A stretch of 43,943 nucleotides of DNA from Aquibacillus salsiterrae (lineage in GTDB: Bacteria; Bacillota; Bacilli; Bacillales; Amphibacillaceae): contig NZ_JAMQKC010000023.1 of assembly GCF_028416595.1 (NCBI RefSeq), positions 1-43,943 of the forward strand. The letters are read 5' to 3'. The notes below the pieces were generated by a model, which saw only the letters and a list, made by a program, of their open reading frames with translations, was not told the DNA's origin and searched no databases. A program made the position numbers and the translations under genes. How positions within the stretch are numbered: position 1 is the stretch's first letter; each line of letters begins with the position of its first letter. Below, one piece after another: positions 15,588-25,200 of this stretch.

Positions 15588-16844
15588 GTGATGATGAATT
15601 ATACTAATTTTCCCAAAAATGATGTTCTGTGTATTGATATGCGTTCTTTTTATGCAAGTGTAGAATGTGTAAAACGAGGCTTAGACCCAATGACAACAAT
15701 GCTTGCTGTAGTTGGAGATAAGCAACGCTCTGGTAGTATTATTCTTGCCGCATCCCCACAATTAAAAAAACAGTACGGAGTCAAAAATGTTAGTAGGTAT
15801 TTTGACTTACCTAATGACCCTGCTATACACGTGGTCGAAGCAAAAATGGGTGATTATTTAGACGTTTCAGTTGAAATTACGAAGCTACTAAATCATTATG
15901 TACCCAAAGAAGCGATTCACCAATATTCGGTTGACGAATTATGGGTTACGGTTAACGGATTACAAAGACTTTATGGTAGTCGCTGGAATGTAGCTCGGTT
16001 AATTAAAGAAGAGCTTTATGAAACGATGGGGCTTACTTGCTCTATTGGTATCGGCGACAATAAATTTTTAGCGAAAGTAGTTATGGATCTATATGCCAAA
16101 CAATCAGGGATTGCAGAATGTACATACGAAGACGTTTCAGAAAAACTGTGGCCAGTAGCTGTTGAAGAAATTTGGGGGATTGGTAAACGAATGATGCGAA
16201 ACTTAAATCGGATGGGAATGATTACTTTAGGACAACTCGCCAATTACCCCCTCGAGCAACTTAAGAAACGGTTTGGTGTAATGGGAGAGCAACTGTATTG
16301 GCATGCTTGGGGTATCGACTTGAGCCCTGTTATTGGTAATTTCCAAAAACAGGAACAAAAAGGATTTGGACATGGAATTACGTTATTACGTGATTACAAC
16401 CAAGAGGAAGTGCTTGCTTGTATTCTAGATTTAGCAGAAGAGGTTTGTCGTCGGGCAAGGTTGGCAAAGAAAGCCGGAAGAACGATTCATTTAGGAATTG
16501 GTTACTCCATTGAACACGGTGGTGGATTTAGCAGATCCCGTTCTACCCACTTGCCCACCAATATTACAATGGATGTTTACCATGTATGCATGCAACTATT
16601 TTCAGAATTTTATGATGGACAGAGCAAAATAAGACGTGTATTTGTCACGTTAGATCATTTATTTGATGATGAAGAAACACAGCTTGACTTGTTTGAAGAC
16701 AAAACAAAGCAAAAGGATTTAGGCTATGTCATGGATTATATACGGGAAAGACACGGCCCGACAGCTATTTTACGCGCCACTAGTTTTACCCATGCCGGTG
16801 TAACATTAGAACGGAGTAAAAAAATAGGTGGGCACAAAGCTTAA
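15588..16844 (+). CDS. uvrX: Y-family DNA polymerase, UvrX/YqjW type
   Basis: 418-residue error-prone translesion polymerase of the UmuC/DinB superfamily. It matches the Bacillus UvrX and YqjW proteins in length. Catalytic acidic residues are visible: D17 in CIDMRSFYASVE and D116-E117 in YSVDELWV. A helix-hairpin-helix-like segment EIWGIGKRMMRNLNRMG follows. QLDLF at 365-369 is a sliding-clamp binding motif. GTG start with GGAG 7 nt upstream, followed by two in-frame ATGs. The SOS box overlapping the start region predicts DNA-damage induction. UvrX and YqjW cannot be separated with confidence by eye. Confidence 0.88.
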   Translation: MMMNYTNFPKNDVLCIDMRSFYASVECVKRGLDPMTTMLAVVGDKQRSGSIILAASPQLKKQYGVKNVSRYFDLPNDPAIHVVEAKMGDYLDVSVEITKLLNHYVPKEAIHQYSVDELWVTVNGLQRLYGSRWNVARLIKEELYETMGLTCSIGIGDNKFLAKVVMDLYAKQSGIAECTYEDVSEKLWPVAVEEIWGIGKRMMRNLNRMGMITLGQLANYPLEQLKKRFGVMGEQLYWHAWGIDLSPVIGNFQKQEQKGFGHGITLLRDYNQEEVLACILDLAEEVCRRARLAKKAGRTIHLGIGYSIEHGGGFSRSRSTHLPTNITMDVYHVCMQLFSEFYDGQSKIRRVFVTLDHLFDDEETQLDLFEDKTKQKDLGYVMDYIRERHGPTAILRATSFTHAGVTLERSKKIGGHKA

Positions 16845-16859
16845 ATGCGAAAAAGAATA

Positions 16860-16880
16860 AGCACGCCCTTAAAGCGTGCT
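16860..16880. terminator. Bidirectional terminator between uvrX and menE
   Basis: AGCACGC / GCGTGCT stem with a 7-nt loop between convergent genes, with T-rich sequence on both sides. Confidence 0.8.
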
Positions 16881-16887
16881 AATCCTT

Positions 16888-18372
16888 TTACTTTGGAATA
16901 AAACGAGTAAGCTTATGCCTTACTAGTTTGTTCGATGCATTTCTAGGAAGTGTGTCAACGAAATATATTTCCTTAGGTATTTTATAGTTTGCAAGCTTTG
17001 CATGACAAAAAGCTAAGACTTGTTCTTCAGTCAATTTAGTATCTGACCTTACTAGAAAGGCAATCGGAACACTCCCCCACTTTTCATCTGCTTTTTTTGT
17101 AACACCGGCTTCTTCTACACCTTCCATCCCTAGCAACACACTTTCAATTTCAGCAGGATAGATATTTTCACCACCAGAGATGATTAAATCCTTTCTGCGG
17201 TCAACCACATATAAAAAACCATCCTCATCAAAATATCCGATATCTCCTGTTGCAAGCCAGCCGTTATGAAAGGAGCGTTTGTTAGCATCTTCGTTATGGA
17301 AATACCCATTAGTAACCATCGGTCCTTTCACGTAAATCTCCCCGTAAACAAAAGCAGGCTGTTCGTTCCCATTTTCATTAATAATCTTTAACTGAGCCGG
17401 AAAAAGAGCCTTACCAGCAGACCCTAGCTTGTCTAAAGCATTGTTTGGACTTAATGTTGCAATTTGCGAGGATGTCTCTGTCATACCATACGTTTGAAAG
17501 ACAGGAACATTCGCTTGTGCTGCTCTTTCTAGCAATGGCTTCGGTGCTGGTCCCCCACCCAAAAGCATACAGCGAAACGTGCTTGGATAATATTCTGACT
17601 GTAGCCATTGAAGTAGGCGGTCAAGCATAACGGAAACGACCGAAGCAATCGTAACACCTTCGTTCATTATTGCGTGATGCACCGCTTCAACGTCAAATTT
17701 TTCTAAAAGGTAAACAGTCATACCATAGATACAACTTTTTAGTAGGATGGATAGACCGCCAACATGAAATAGAGGTAGAGCCGCAAGCCACTTTTCATTA
17801 ACATCTAAACCAAGATTTAAAGCTGATGAGATAGCACTCCACCAATGGTTTCCATAAGTATGAACAACCCCCTTTGGAAATCCTGTTGTGCCGGAAGTAT
17901 AAATAATTGTAAATGGAGCATTCAGATCAATTTCTGTTCTTAAATTTGTCTCCTTTTCACCGAGACGCCAAACATCAGAAAATGAATACAAAGATATAGG
18001 TGATGCAAGTGACTGAACGATGCTTTGACAAGCCCCACTCGCCTCGTCTGACGTCAGCAATAACGAGACATTTGCATCTGTCAATTGGTGGGAAACTTCT
18101 GAAGTAGACAATCTCGTATTGATAAGGACCGCTACAGCCCCAAGATAAGATAGACTATGTAGAACAACAACCATTTCAGCTGAATTTGGCGAATAAACAC
18201 CTACACGGCTTCCCAAAGACACGCCAGCGGAGGATAACCTCTTTGCCAAGCTTTTAGCCTTTGTTTTCAGTTCGATAAAGGTTATCGGATCTTTAAATGG
18301 CTGTTGGATAGCGATATGATTAGGAGTTAAATCAGCACGCTTATCCAACCAATGTGGCATCATATTAGTCAT
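16888..18372 (-). CDS. menE: 2-succinylbenzoate-CoA ligase
   Basis: Activates o-succinylbenzoate to its CoA thioester in menaquinone synthesis. 494-residue ANL-family enzyme with P-loop YTSGTTGFPKGVVH, the TYGMTETSSQ motif, adenylate-binding TGDIGYFDEDGFLYVVDRRKD (split here as TGD and DRRKD) and the C-terminal catalytic lysine region ASNKLVRHKL. ATG at 18372 with GAGGAG 7 nt upstream. It is the last men gene on this strand. An intrinsic terminator separates it from menB, and no menC follows, unlike the menFDHBEC order of B. subtilis. Confidence 0.94.
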   Translation of the reverse strand: MTNMMPHWLDKRADLTPNHIAIQQPFKDPITFIELKTKAKSLAKRLSSAGVSLGSRVGVYSPNSAEMVVVLHSLSYLGAVAVLINTRLSTSEVSHQLTDANVSLLLTSDEASGACQSIVQSLASPISLYSFSDVWRLGEKETNLRTEIDLNAPFTIIYTSGTTGFPKGVVHTYGNHWWSAISSALNLGLDVNEKWLAALPLFHVGGLSILLKSCIYGMTVYLLEKFDVEAVHHAIMNEGVTIASVVSVMLDRLLQWLQSEYYPSTFRCMLLGGGPAPKPLLERAAQANVPVFQTYGMTETSSQIATLSPNNALDKLGSAGKALFPAQLKIINENGNEQPAFVYGEIYVKGPMVTNGYFHNEDANKRSFHNGWLATGDIGYFDEDGFLYVVDRRKDLIISGGENIYPAEIESVLLGMEGVEEAGVTKKADEKWGSVPIAFLVRSDTKLTEEQVLAFCHAKLANYKIPKEIYFVDTLPRNASNKLVRHKLTRFIPK

Positions 18373-18402
18373 TACCATTCTCCTCAAGTAAGTAATTCGA
18401 GC

Positions 18403-18444
18403 AAAAAAGCTGACTCAATTGGATATCTACCAAAAAGTCAGCTA
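18403..18444 (-). terminator. Terminator inside the men cluster (menB/menE)
   Basis: Perfect 8-bp stem AGCTGACT / AGTCAGCT with an inner TTGG/CCAA pairing, followed on the minus strand by TTTTTTG. It lies between the menB stop and the menE start. No clear separate promoter for menE is visible in the remaining 30 bases. Confidence 0.8.
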
Positions 18445-18466
18445 AGTTAAGTATATGTTTATTAGC

Positions 18467-19285
18467 TTAAGGGAAACGAGGGAATTGCTTAAAGTCAGGA
18501 TTGCGCTTTTCTTTAAATGCGTCGCGTCCTTCTTTTGCCTCATCTGTTGTGTAATACAATAAAGTGGCGTCTCCACCCATTTGTTGCAAACCAGCTAACC
18601 CATCTGTATCGGCATTAAGCGATGCTTTTAAGAAGCGCAGTGCAGTAGGAGATTTCTCGAGCATTTCTTCACACCACTTAACGGTTTCTGCTTCTAGTTG
18701 CTCAAGAGGAACAACTGTGTTTACTAATCCCATGTCTAAGGCTTCTTGCGCGTTGTATTGACGACATAAGAACCAAATTTCCCTTGCTTTCTTATGCCCA
18801 ACAATACGTGCTAAGTAGCCAGCACCATACCCAGCATCAAAGCTTCCTACTTTTGGTCCTGTTTGGCCAAAAATAGCATTGTCTGCTGCTATAGTTAAGT
18901 CACAGATCACGTGTAAAACATGACCACCGCCAATAGCATAACCAGAAACCATCGCAACAACAGGCTTAGGAATAACACGAATGAGTCGTTGTAAGTCCAG
19001 TACATTCAAACGCGGGATTTGGTCATCTCCAACATATCCACCATGACCTCTAACCTTTTGGTCTCCACCCGAGCAGAATGCTTTATCCCCAGCACCCGCC
19101 AGTACGATAACACCGATTGATGAATCGTCACGAGCATAAGCAAACGCGTCAATTAACTCATTTACTGTCTTTGGGCGAAACGCATTTCGAACCTCAGGGC
19201 GGTTAATCGTAATTTTAGCAATACCATTGTATGTTTCATATAAAACATCTTCATATTCTCTTTCTTTTATCCATTCTACAGCCAT
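18467..19285 (-). CDS. menB: 1,4-dihydroxy-2-naphthoyl-CoA synthase
   Basis: Ring-closing step of menaquinone synthesis: o-succinylbenzoyl-CoA to DHNA-CoA. 272-residue crotonase-fold enzyme, one residue longer than B. subtilis MenB. It has [19 protein letters not shown] (oxyanion hole) and [18 protein letters not shown]. The true ATG is at 19285, with GGAGG 8 nt upstream; the frame is open for ten more codons upstream, but these overlap menH. It begins 1 nt after the menH stop, its ribosome binding site lying inside menH, so translation is probably coupled. Confidence 0.96.
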   Translation of the reverse strand: MAVEWIKEREYEDVLYETYNGIAKITINRPEVRNAFRPKTVNELIDAFAYARDDSSIGVIVLAGAGDKAFCSGGDQKVRGHGGYVGDDQIPRLNVLDLQRLIRVIPKPVVAMVSGYAIGGGHVLHVICDLTIAADNAIFGQTGPKVGSFDAGYGAGYLARIVGHKKAREIWFLCRQYNAQEALDMGLVNTVVPLEQLEAETVKWCEEMLEKSPTALRFLKASLNADTDGLAGLQQMGGDATLLYYTTDEAKEGRDAFKEKRNPDFKQFPRFP

Positions 19286-19286
19286 T

Positions 19287-20093
19287 TTAATTTCCTCCAT
19301 TTTGTAAAAATTCATTTACTATTGTACCAAAAAAATCGGGATCTTCCACATGAACTGCATGTCCCGTGTTAGGTACAACGATTAACTGGCAGTTTCTCAT
19401 TTTTCCGGACATTCGTTTTGCAATAGAAACAAACTTCTCATCAAGCTCACCAACGATTAACAAAACATTGCTATTCAATGTTGGAAGCTTATCCCACCAA
19501 GAAGGCATTACACCAGTCCCCATTCCACGTAACGAGAATGCAAGACCACTTGCACATTGGGCTAATCGTTCTTTTTTAATTTTTGCTTGTTGGGTAGCTG
19601 AAAGTTGTTTTTGACTGTTGAATAAAGGAATGTTTTCCCAGAATGCAACGAAGGAGGCAATCCCTTCTGATTCAATTTTTAATGCCAATGCATCATCTTT
19701 GGTTTGACGTTCAATTTGTTCAGTAACCGTTGATAAACCCGGAGAAGCACTTTCCAAAACAAGTGACCTTACCATTTCTGGGTATATCATTGCAAAAGAA
19801 AGTGCTGTTCTGCCTCCTAATGAGTACCCAACCATCGCTGTTTGTTTCACGCCATGTTGGAGCAAAATCTCACGCAAATGCTGGCAAAAAGCTTCCATTT
19901 TAACCACGGTGTCTATCTTTGTTTGGCCATGACCAGGTAAATCAATAGCGAGCACTTTATATTCCTGTTTTAACCTTTTTATCAGGTACCCCCAGTTTGC
20001 TATACTACCCGTGAAACCGTGTAGTAAGACAACAGGTTCACCTTCACCATATATCTCAACCCAATAATCGACACCATCGACTTTAACGTACAC
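19287..20093 (-). CDS. menH: 2-succinyl-6-hydroxy-2,4-cyclohexadiene-1-carboxylate synthase
   Basis: Eliminates pyruvate from SEPHCHC to give SHCHC in menaquinone synthesis. 268-residue alpha/beta hydrolase with catalytic triad candidates Ser91 (GYSLGG), Asp218 (GELDEKF) and His245 ([10 protein letters not shown]), and oxyanion-loop LLHGFTGS. The GTG start directly abuts the menD TAG stop, with AGGTGAG just upstream. Position between menD and menB supports MenH over other hydrolases. Confidence 0.93.
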   Translation of the reverse strand: MYVKVDGVDYWVEIYGEGEPVVLLHGFTGSIANWGYLIKRLKQEYKVLAIDLPGHGQTKIDTVVKMEAFCQHLREILLQHGVKQTAMVGYSLGGRTALSFAMIYPEMVRSLVLESASPGLSTVTEQIERQTKDDALALKIESEGIASFVAFWENIPLFNSQKQLSATQQAKIKKERLAQCASGLAFSLRGMGTGVMPSWWDKLPTLNSNVLLIVGELDEKFVSIAKRMSGKMRNCQLIVVPNTGHAVHVEDPDFFGTIVNEFLQNGGN

Positions 20094-21836
20094 CTACTCA
20101 CCTCGCAACTCTTTTAACAACTTGTTTTGAATGAGTTTCCATTTTTGCTGATGCCATTTCACATTTTCATCTCTATTCGTCTGTACCTCAATAATTGATA
20201 TGCCTTCTTTGATATAAGCATTAGCTAGTCCTACTTTAAATTCCTCCCAGGATGTTACTTTCGTATAACTAGCACCATATAATTCTGCCGTATAGAAGAA
20301 ATCAATATCTAATGGGGTTCCAAACAATACTTCATAATGTTTAGACTTTTCCTTTGCTTGAGGAAGAAAGGAAAAAATACCTCCGCCATTATTGTTAATT
20401 AATACTATCGTTAAGCGTAATCCATACTGTTTTGCAAGTAGTAAACCATTCATATCGTGAAAGAAAGTAAGGTCACCTACTAATAGTGTAACAACCTCAC
20501 CATGCGCTGCAGCCCCTAAACCACTTGATGTTAAACCATCAATTCCATTAACCCCTCGATTTCCAAGCACTTTAATTTCCTTGTTTGTACGCAAAAAGAA
20601 AGTATCCATGTCTCTAATTGGCATACTATTTCCGACATATAATGTACTCCGATTTGGCGTGTATTCCTGGAGGTACTTAACTACATGCCCTTCTGTCAAT
20701 TGATTTGGATCATCTTCAGTCATCAGATGATGTGTGCAAATAGCATTCATTTGATTCCACTTATGTAGCCACTCTTTATCACTTGTTAATAGATTTAATC
20801 CTTCTAAAGCAGCACAAAATGCAATGGGATTGCTATAAATAAAATGACTACCCATACCAACAGGCTCCCGAAAACCAGCATGTTCTTCTATAACAAAGTG
20901 ATCAATCAATGGATTTTCCTTCAAAAGGAGCATATAGGATTTCGATACAGGCATTGCTCCAAACCGGATGATGTAATCGGGTTTAAGATAGTCTCGGACT
21001 TCTTTACTCTTCAAAATTGTATCATAGCTTTCAATGACATTTATCTTTGGATGTGTTCCTGCTCTAATACCCGAAAGTGGGTCAGCTAACAACGGTATAT
21101 TGTAGACTTCTGCTAAACGAGCAACTTCACGAGCCAATTCATCATCTTCTTGAGGACCACATACAAGAAGTCCTCGCTTATGTTGTTGCAATACGTTAGT
21201 TAGTTTCAATGCGTCATGATGCGTTACTGCTTTACTACCATCAAAAAATTCATGAAACTTTACACTCCCCTTTTCGCCCCAAAGATTTTCAATAGTGAAA
21301 TCCGGGACAAGCGGTTCTCTAAAAGGAAAGTTTAAATGGACAGGACCAGCATTTCCAGCATTAGCTAGAAAGACTGCTCTACTTGCCATGCCACGAACAT
21401 AGCTAAACAACGTACTATCTGGAAGAGCCATTTCCTGAAACCACTTGACGTGTTTTCCATACAAATTTATTTGGTCAATGGCTTGAGGTGCACCAACATC
21501 ACGCAATTCATGCGGACGATCTGCGGTAAGTACGACTAAAGGTACTCTGGCATAATAAGCCTCAACAATAGCAGGAAAGTAGTTAGCCGCAGCAGTTCCT
21601 GACGTACAAACAATGGCAACTGGCTTTCTCAGTTGCTTTGCCATTCCTAAAGCAAAAAAAGCAGCTGACCGTTCATCTAAGTTAATCCAATGATGAATGT
21701 TTGGATGTTCAGCAAATGTCATCGCCAACGGAGTAGACCTTGAGCCAGGGGAAATAACTACGTCCGTTAGACCACTTTGATATAACTCGTCTATAAAATT
21801 GGCAACGTATCTTGTTAACACTTCAGTATGTGTCAT
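20094..21836 (-). CDS. menD: SEPHCHC synthase
   Basis: Thiamine-diphosphate enzyme joining isochorismate and 2-oxoglutarate. 580 residues, the length of B. subtilis MenD. The N-terminal pyrimidine domain carries DVVISPGSRSTPLA and the ThDP/Mg2+ motif is VGDLTFFHDMNGL ending with INNNGGGIF. A GTG at 21842 overlapping the menF stop (TAGTG) is an alternative start. The ATG two codons later is preferred on codon grounds, though its GGAGG is 10 nt away. Tightly coupled to menF and menH. Confidence 0.95.
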   Translation of the reverse strand: MTHTEVLTRYVANFIDELYQSGLTDVVISPGSRSTPLAMTFAEHPNIHHWINLDERSAAFFALGMAKQLRKPVAIVCTSGTAAANYFPAIVEAYYARVPLVVLTADRPHELRDVGAPQAIDQINLYGKHVKWFQEMALPDSTLFSYVRGMASRAVFLANAGNAGPVHLNFPFREPLVPDFTIENLWGEKGSVKFHEFFDGSKAVTHHDALKLTNVLQQHKRGLLVCGPQEDDELAREVARLAEVYNIPLLADPLSGIRAGTHPKINVIESYDTILKSKEVRDYLKPDYIIRFGAMPVSKSYMLLLKENPLIDHFVIEEHAGFREPVGMGSHFIYSNPIAFCAALEGLNLLTSDKEWLHKWNQMNAICTHHLMTEDDPNQLTEGHVVKYLQEYTPNRSTLYVGNSMPIRDMDTFFLRTNKEIKVLGNRGVNGIDGLTSSGLGAAAHGEVVTLLVGDLTFFHDMNGLLLAKQYGLRLTIVLINNNGGGIFSFLPQAKEKSKHYEVLFGTPLDIDFFYTAELYGASYTKVTSWEEFKVGLANAYIKEGISIIEVQTNRDENVKWHQQKWKLIQNKLLKELRGE

Positions 21837-21841
21837 TTTCA

Positions 21842-23242
21842 CTAAACCTCCCCTCCGAGCACAGATAACATTGGCGCGAATTTTATATTTGTTTCTTCAT
21901 ATTCAGATTGCGGGTCGGATTCTTTAACTACTCCACATCCAGCAAACAAAGTAGCCTTTGTTTTTTGTTTGATTAGTGCGGACCTAATCGCAACAGCAAA
22001 CTCACCATTTTGATAGGCGTCCACCCACCCAATCGGAGCCCCGTACCAACCACGATCCAACTCTTCATAATTTCTGATAAACTCCAGTGATTTACCTTGT
22101 GGAAAACCACCTAGTGCAGGAGTTGGATGCAATTTTTTAACAACTTGAAACAGCGTAAAGTCGTTTTTTAATTTAGCCTTAACGGGTGTATACAAATGTT
22201 GCAGGTTTTTAAGTGGATAAAGAACTGGTTGTTCCGGTACTTCAATCTGTTCACAGTACTCTAAAACCGCGTCTTTTATCATTTTCACTACAAAGTCATG
22301 TTCTTCACGATTTTTTGTGTCGTTTAATAATTGTCTACCAATTTGTTTGTCTTCTTCATTTGTCTTTCCTCGAGGTGCTGTCCCGGCGAGACAAGTTGAC
22401 AGTAACTGTTGGTGATCAACTTTGACCAGTCTTTCTGGTGAAGCCCCAAGGAAACAGTCTTGCCCATTTTCAAATGCAAAAATATAACTATTCGTTTGTA
22501 TCCTCATTAAGTCTCGCAAGATAGCACCTATGTTAACTGGACTATCGAACGTTACGTTCATTTCTCTAGCTAGAACTATTTTTGATGCGTAACCTACTTT
22601 AATCTCATTCGTTGCCTTTGACACTAGTTTCTTCCAAGAATCTGGATTCACTTCATGTTTTGATAGTATCTTTGTATTATTTCGGTTAAGCATATCAGAA
22701 TTGCCTTTAAATAACAGCGATTTTTTGTTCATGAAATCATGGTGTAATTGGCCGGCGTGATCCTCGGGTCTCACCAATACATTAACTGTCAAATAACTAA
22801 AGCCATTATAGTTTGTCAACAAAAAAGAAGGAACGCGAAACATGCTATCCGCATAATGTTCCCATAAGTCTGTTTTTCTTTTCTTAGGATCAAAAGAAAA
22901 GCCACCAAACACAATTGGTCCAGTTCCAGCTGTTTGGAATGGATTAAAAGTAAGCGTATTATCCAACATAAGTTTCCAGGATTGCTCGATGGAATCAAAT
23001 CTTCGCTCGTTACTAACTAATGTGTAGGCTTCACCTATCCCAGCAATACAAAATTCATCTGTAGTGCTAGTCCAAAAAATTCTATTCACGTCTATTGTTT
23101 GTCCATTTTCAAAAAACAAAACTGGATCAATCTTTTCAACAGAATATGTGAAACTTAAAAGTTGAGGTTTCTTCTTTTGCTTTGCAACAGCTATTGCATG
23201 GTTGAGAGCTTCTTCGAGTCCTTTAACTTCTGTTTGAATCAT
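21842..23242 (-). CDS. menF: Isochorismate synthase
   Basis: First committed step to menaquinone: chorismate to isochorismate. 466 residues of the chorismate-binding family. Conserved C-terminal blocks include FLGASPERLV, LSTCLAGTAPRG, EHDFVVKMI, HPTPALGGFPQ, RGWYGAPIGW and FAGCGVV. ATG with TTGGAGGG upstream. First gene of menFDHB. A possible -10 (TATAAT) lies about 95 bp upstream on the minus strand, without a good -35. It could also supply isochorismate to a siderophore pathway, but nothing nearby suggests that. Confidence 0.94.
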   Translation of the reverse strand: MIQTEVKGLEEALNHAIAVAKQKKKPQLLSFTYSVEKIDPVLFFENGQTIDVNRIFWTSTTDEFCIAGIGEAYTLVSNERRFDSIEQSWKLMLDNTLTFNPFQTAGTGPIVFGGFSFDPKKRKTDLWEHYADSMFRVPSFLLTNYNGFSYLTVNVLVRPEDHAGQLHHDFMNKKSLLFKGNSDMLNRNNTKILSKHEVNPDSWKKLVSKATNEIKVGYASKIVLAREMNVTFDSPVNIGAILRDLMRIQTNSYIFAFENGQDCFLGASPERLVKVDHQQLLSTCLAGTAPRGKTNEEDKQIGRQLLNDTKNREEHDFVVKMIKDAVLEYCEQIEVPEQPVLYPLKNLQHLYTPVKAKLKNDFTLFQVVKKLHPTPALGGFPQGKSLEFIRNYEELDRGWYGAPIGWVDAYQNGEFAVAIRSALIKQKTKATLFAGCGVVKESDPQSEYEETNIKFAPMLSVLGGEV

Positions 23243-23647
23243 TAAAAACCCTCCAATATAATAGGAGCTTCACTCCAAAAACACGCGAAAAAAGACTAAA
23301 AATAGCCTTTCTTGCTCTACTTAAAGAATAAACTTATTTTTATTATAAACGAAAACAATACAAAACAGTAAAAAATGCTCATGTAACTCTGCTTCCTGAA
23401 TAAAGCAGCTTAATTTTTTTGGTATTAGCGTTATATTCCGTACACCATTTTATTAGCTTTTACTGGGTTTCTCAACAATTCCCATTAATTCCTATGAAAT
23501 ATATCGCTTAGATAATTGACACTAATCAAGTCATTCCATAAACTTAATTATGAAATTAGTCGCTTTTCACTGTCAAAATAGAAGCGTTTATTCGGTCTTA
23601 ACCACCAAACTGATTTGAAGTTTGACTTTATTAAGGAGAAGATATAA
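23243..23647. other. Divergent menF/menA intergenic region
   Basis: 405 bp without a gene. It contains the menA promoter (23516-23544), a weak menF promoter near 23340 on the minus strand, and a short hairpin CTGCTT / AAGCAG (23389-23408) followed by TTAATTTTTTT. That hairpin looks like a terminator on the plus strand although no plus-strand gene precedes it. Confidence 0.6.
23516..23544 (+). promoter_or_regulatory. menA promoter (sigma-A)
   Basis: TTGACA (23516-23521), 17-nt spacer, TAAACT (23539-23544), giving a leader of about 95 nt before menA. Confidence 0.7.
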
Positions 23648-24595
23648 ATGCAATCACTAGAAAAAAAAGATTTTAGTAGCGCCTTGAACGAAAAAGAGGG
23701 GTTTCATGTATGGTGGAGGTTACTTAGACCACACACCTTAACTGCATCCTTCATCCCTGTCTTTGTTGGAACAATGTTAGCAATCAATCAAGAGTCGCTT
23801 CACTTTTTATTATTCTTAGCTATGTTACTTGCATCTATTTTGATTCAAGCGGCGACAAATATGTTCAATGAGTACTATGATTTCAAGCGGGGTCTTGATA
23901 ATGAACAATCTGTTGGAATTGGAGGAACGATTGTAAGGGATGGTATTGCGCCTCAAACAGTGTTAACCCTTGCACTATCCTTTTTCGGAGTAGCTATGCT
24001 ATTAGGTGTTTATATTTGCTCAGAAACCAATTGGTGGCTCGCTCTTATTGGAATCGTGTGTATGCTTTGCGGTTATTTATACACAGGAGGACCTGTTCCA
24101 ATTGCCTATACACCATTTGGTGAAGTTTTCGCAGGATTTTTTATGGGAGCAATGATCATTGTCATTAGTTATTTTATTCAGACAAATGAAACACCGAGTG
24201 AAGTTTGGTTAGTATCTATTCCGATTTCAATTTTTATCGGTACTATTCTTTTGTCTAATAACATTCGTGACTTAGAAGGAGATAAGATAAATGGCAGGAA
24301 AACACTCGCTATTCTTTTTGGACATGACAATGCCGTCCGTCTCTTAGCAGGTAGTTTCATCACAAGTTATGTTATCACGCTCCTATTAATTTTGCTCGGT
24401 TTATTACCTATTTGGTCACTAATTAGTTTTCTTAGCGGCAAAAAAGCAATCGATGCTGTACAAGCATTTAAAGGAAAAAAGACAAATATAGAAATGATGC
24501 CAGGAATGAAAGCTACTGCTCAAACGAACACGATTTACGGATTTCTACTTGGGATTTCTTTATTGTTACATCTAATCATCCCTTTTTCTTTCTAA
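23648..24595 (+). CDS. menA: 1,4-dihydroxy-2-naphthoate polyprenyltransferase
   Basis: Membrane prenyltransferase that attaches the isoprenoid tail to DHNA to form demethylmenaquinone. 315 residues of the UbiA superfamily with about eight or nine membrane segments. First Asp-rich motif is NMFNEYYDFKRGLD, second is NNIRDLEGDKINGRKTLA. AAGGAG site 9 nt before the ATG. Transcribed divergently from menFDHB and followed by a MenI-like thioesterase. Confidence 0.95.
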   Translation: MQSLEKKDFSSALNEKEGFHVWWRLLRPHTLTASFIPVFVGTMLAINQESLHFLLFLAMLLASILIQAATNMFNEYYDFKRGLDNEQSVGIGGTIVRDGIAPQTVLTLALSFFGVAMLLGVYICSETNWWLALIGIVCMLCGYLYTGGPVPIAYTPFGEVFAGFFMGAMIIVISYFIQTNETPSEVWLVSIPISIFIGTILLSNNIRDLEGDKINGRKTLAILFGHDNAVRLLAGSFITSYVITLLLILLGLLPIWSLISFLSGKKAIDAVQAFKGKKTNIEMMPGMKATAQTNTIYGFLLGISLLLHLIIPFSF

Positions 24596-24643
24596 TCAAT
24601 TATTTTTTTTACTAACCAGAAAACCATACAGAGGAGCGATTCG

Positions 24644-25030
24644 ATGGACTTCTCCAACACGCTAATGGAAGCATTAGAAATGAAAATTCTTGTTCTTGAA
24701 AAAGACTTGGTCAAAATAAAGATGCCAGTAAATGAAAAGACGAAACAGCCAATGGGTTTTTTGCACGGTGGTGCTAGTGTAGCACTTGCAGAGACAGCTG
24801 CAAGTATAGGTGGAATGTTAAATGTTGAGCCACATTCACAACAAATTGTAGGTATCGAAATAAATTGCAATCATATAAAGAGTAAAAAAGATGGTTTTAT
24901 TATCGGGAAAGCAACACCTATTCATAAAGGCAAAACGACAATGGTTTGGGAAATCAAATTGACCGATGAAGACGACGACTTAATTGCTATCTCAAGGTGT
25001 ACCATTGGAATAATCAATAAAAGCCACTAG
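24644..25030 (+). CDS. menI: Hotdog-fold thioesterase, probable DHNA-CoA hydrolase MenI
   Basis: 128-residue PaaI/YdiI-type hotdog thioesterase with the active-site block FLHGGASVALAETAAS (His41, Glu50). E. coli YdiI (MenI) and B. subtilis YuxO, annotated as DHNA-CoA hydrolase, share this layout. ATG with GAGGAG 8 nt upstream. It lies 48 bp after menA with no terminator between, so the two are probably cotranscribed. The enzyme would supply the DHNA that MenA uses. The specific substrate is inferred from family and context, so another acyl-CoA remains possible. Confidence 0.82.
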   Translation: MDFSNTLMEALEMKILVLEKDLVKIKMPVNEKTKQPMGFLHGGASVALAETAASIGGMLNVEPHSQQIVGIEINCNHIKSKKDGFIIGKATPIHKGKTTMVWEIKLTDEDDDLIAISRCTIGIINKSH

Positions 25031-25098
25031 AGACCCCGAGATGCTAGGTGCCCGGAGCTAGACAGCTCTTGGATCTTTTTATACTTTCTTTTCTTTTA
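25031..25098 (+). repeat. Dispersed structured repeat, right half
   Basis: ACCCCGAG, then GGTGCCCGGAGCTAGACAGC, TCTTGGATC and a T-rich tail. It lies directly after the menI stop. Confidence 0.7.
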
Positions 25099-25099
25099 A

Positions 25100-25149
25100 A
25101 AAAGGCTTTAGTAAAGGATCGTTATCGACCTTTTGACTAAAGCCTTTTT
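25100..25149. terminator. Terminator after menI
   Basis: AAAAGGCTTTAGT pairs with ACTAAAGCCTTTT, with inner pairing in the loop. T-rich on both sides, between convergent menI and ribU. Confidence 0.85.
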
Positions 25150-25200
25150 CCATAAGTGAACCTTTTCTTACCACCTTTAACTAGGGGGGAATTTATTGAC

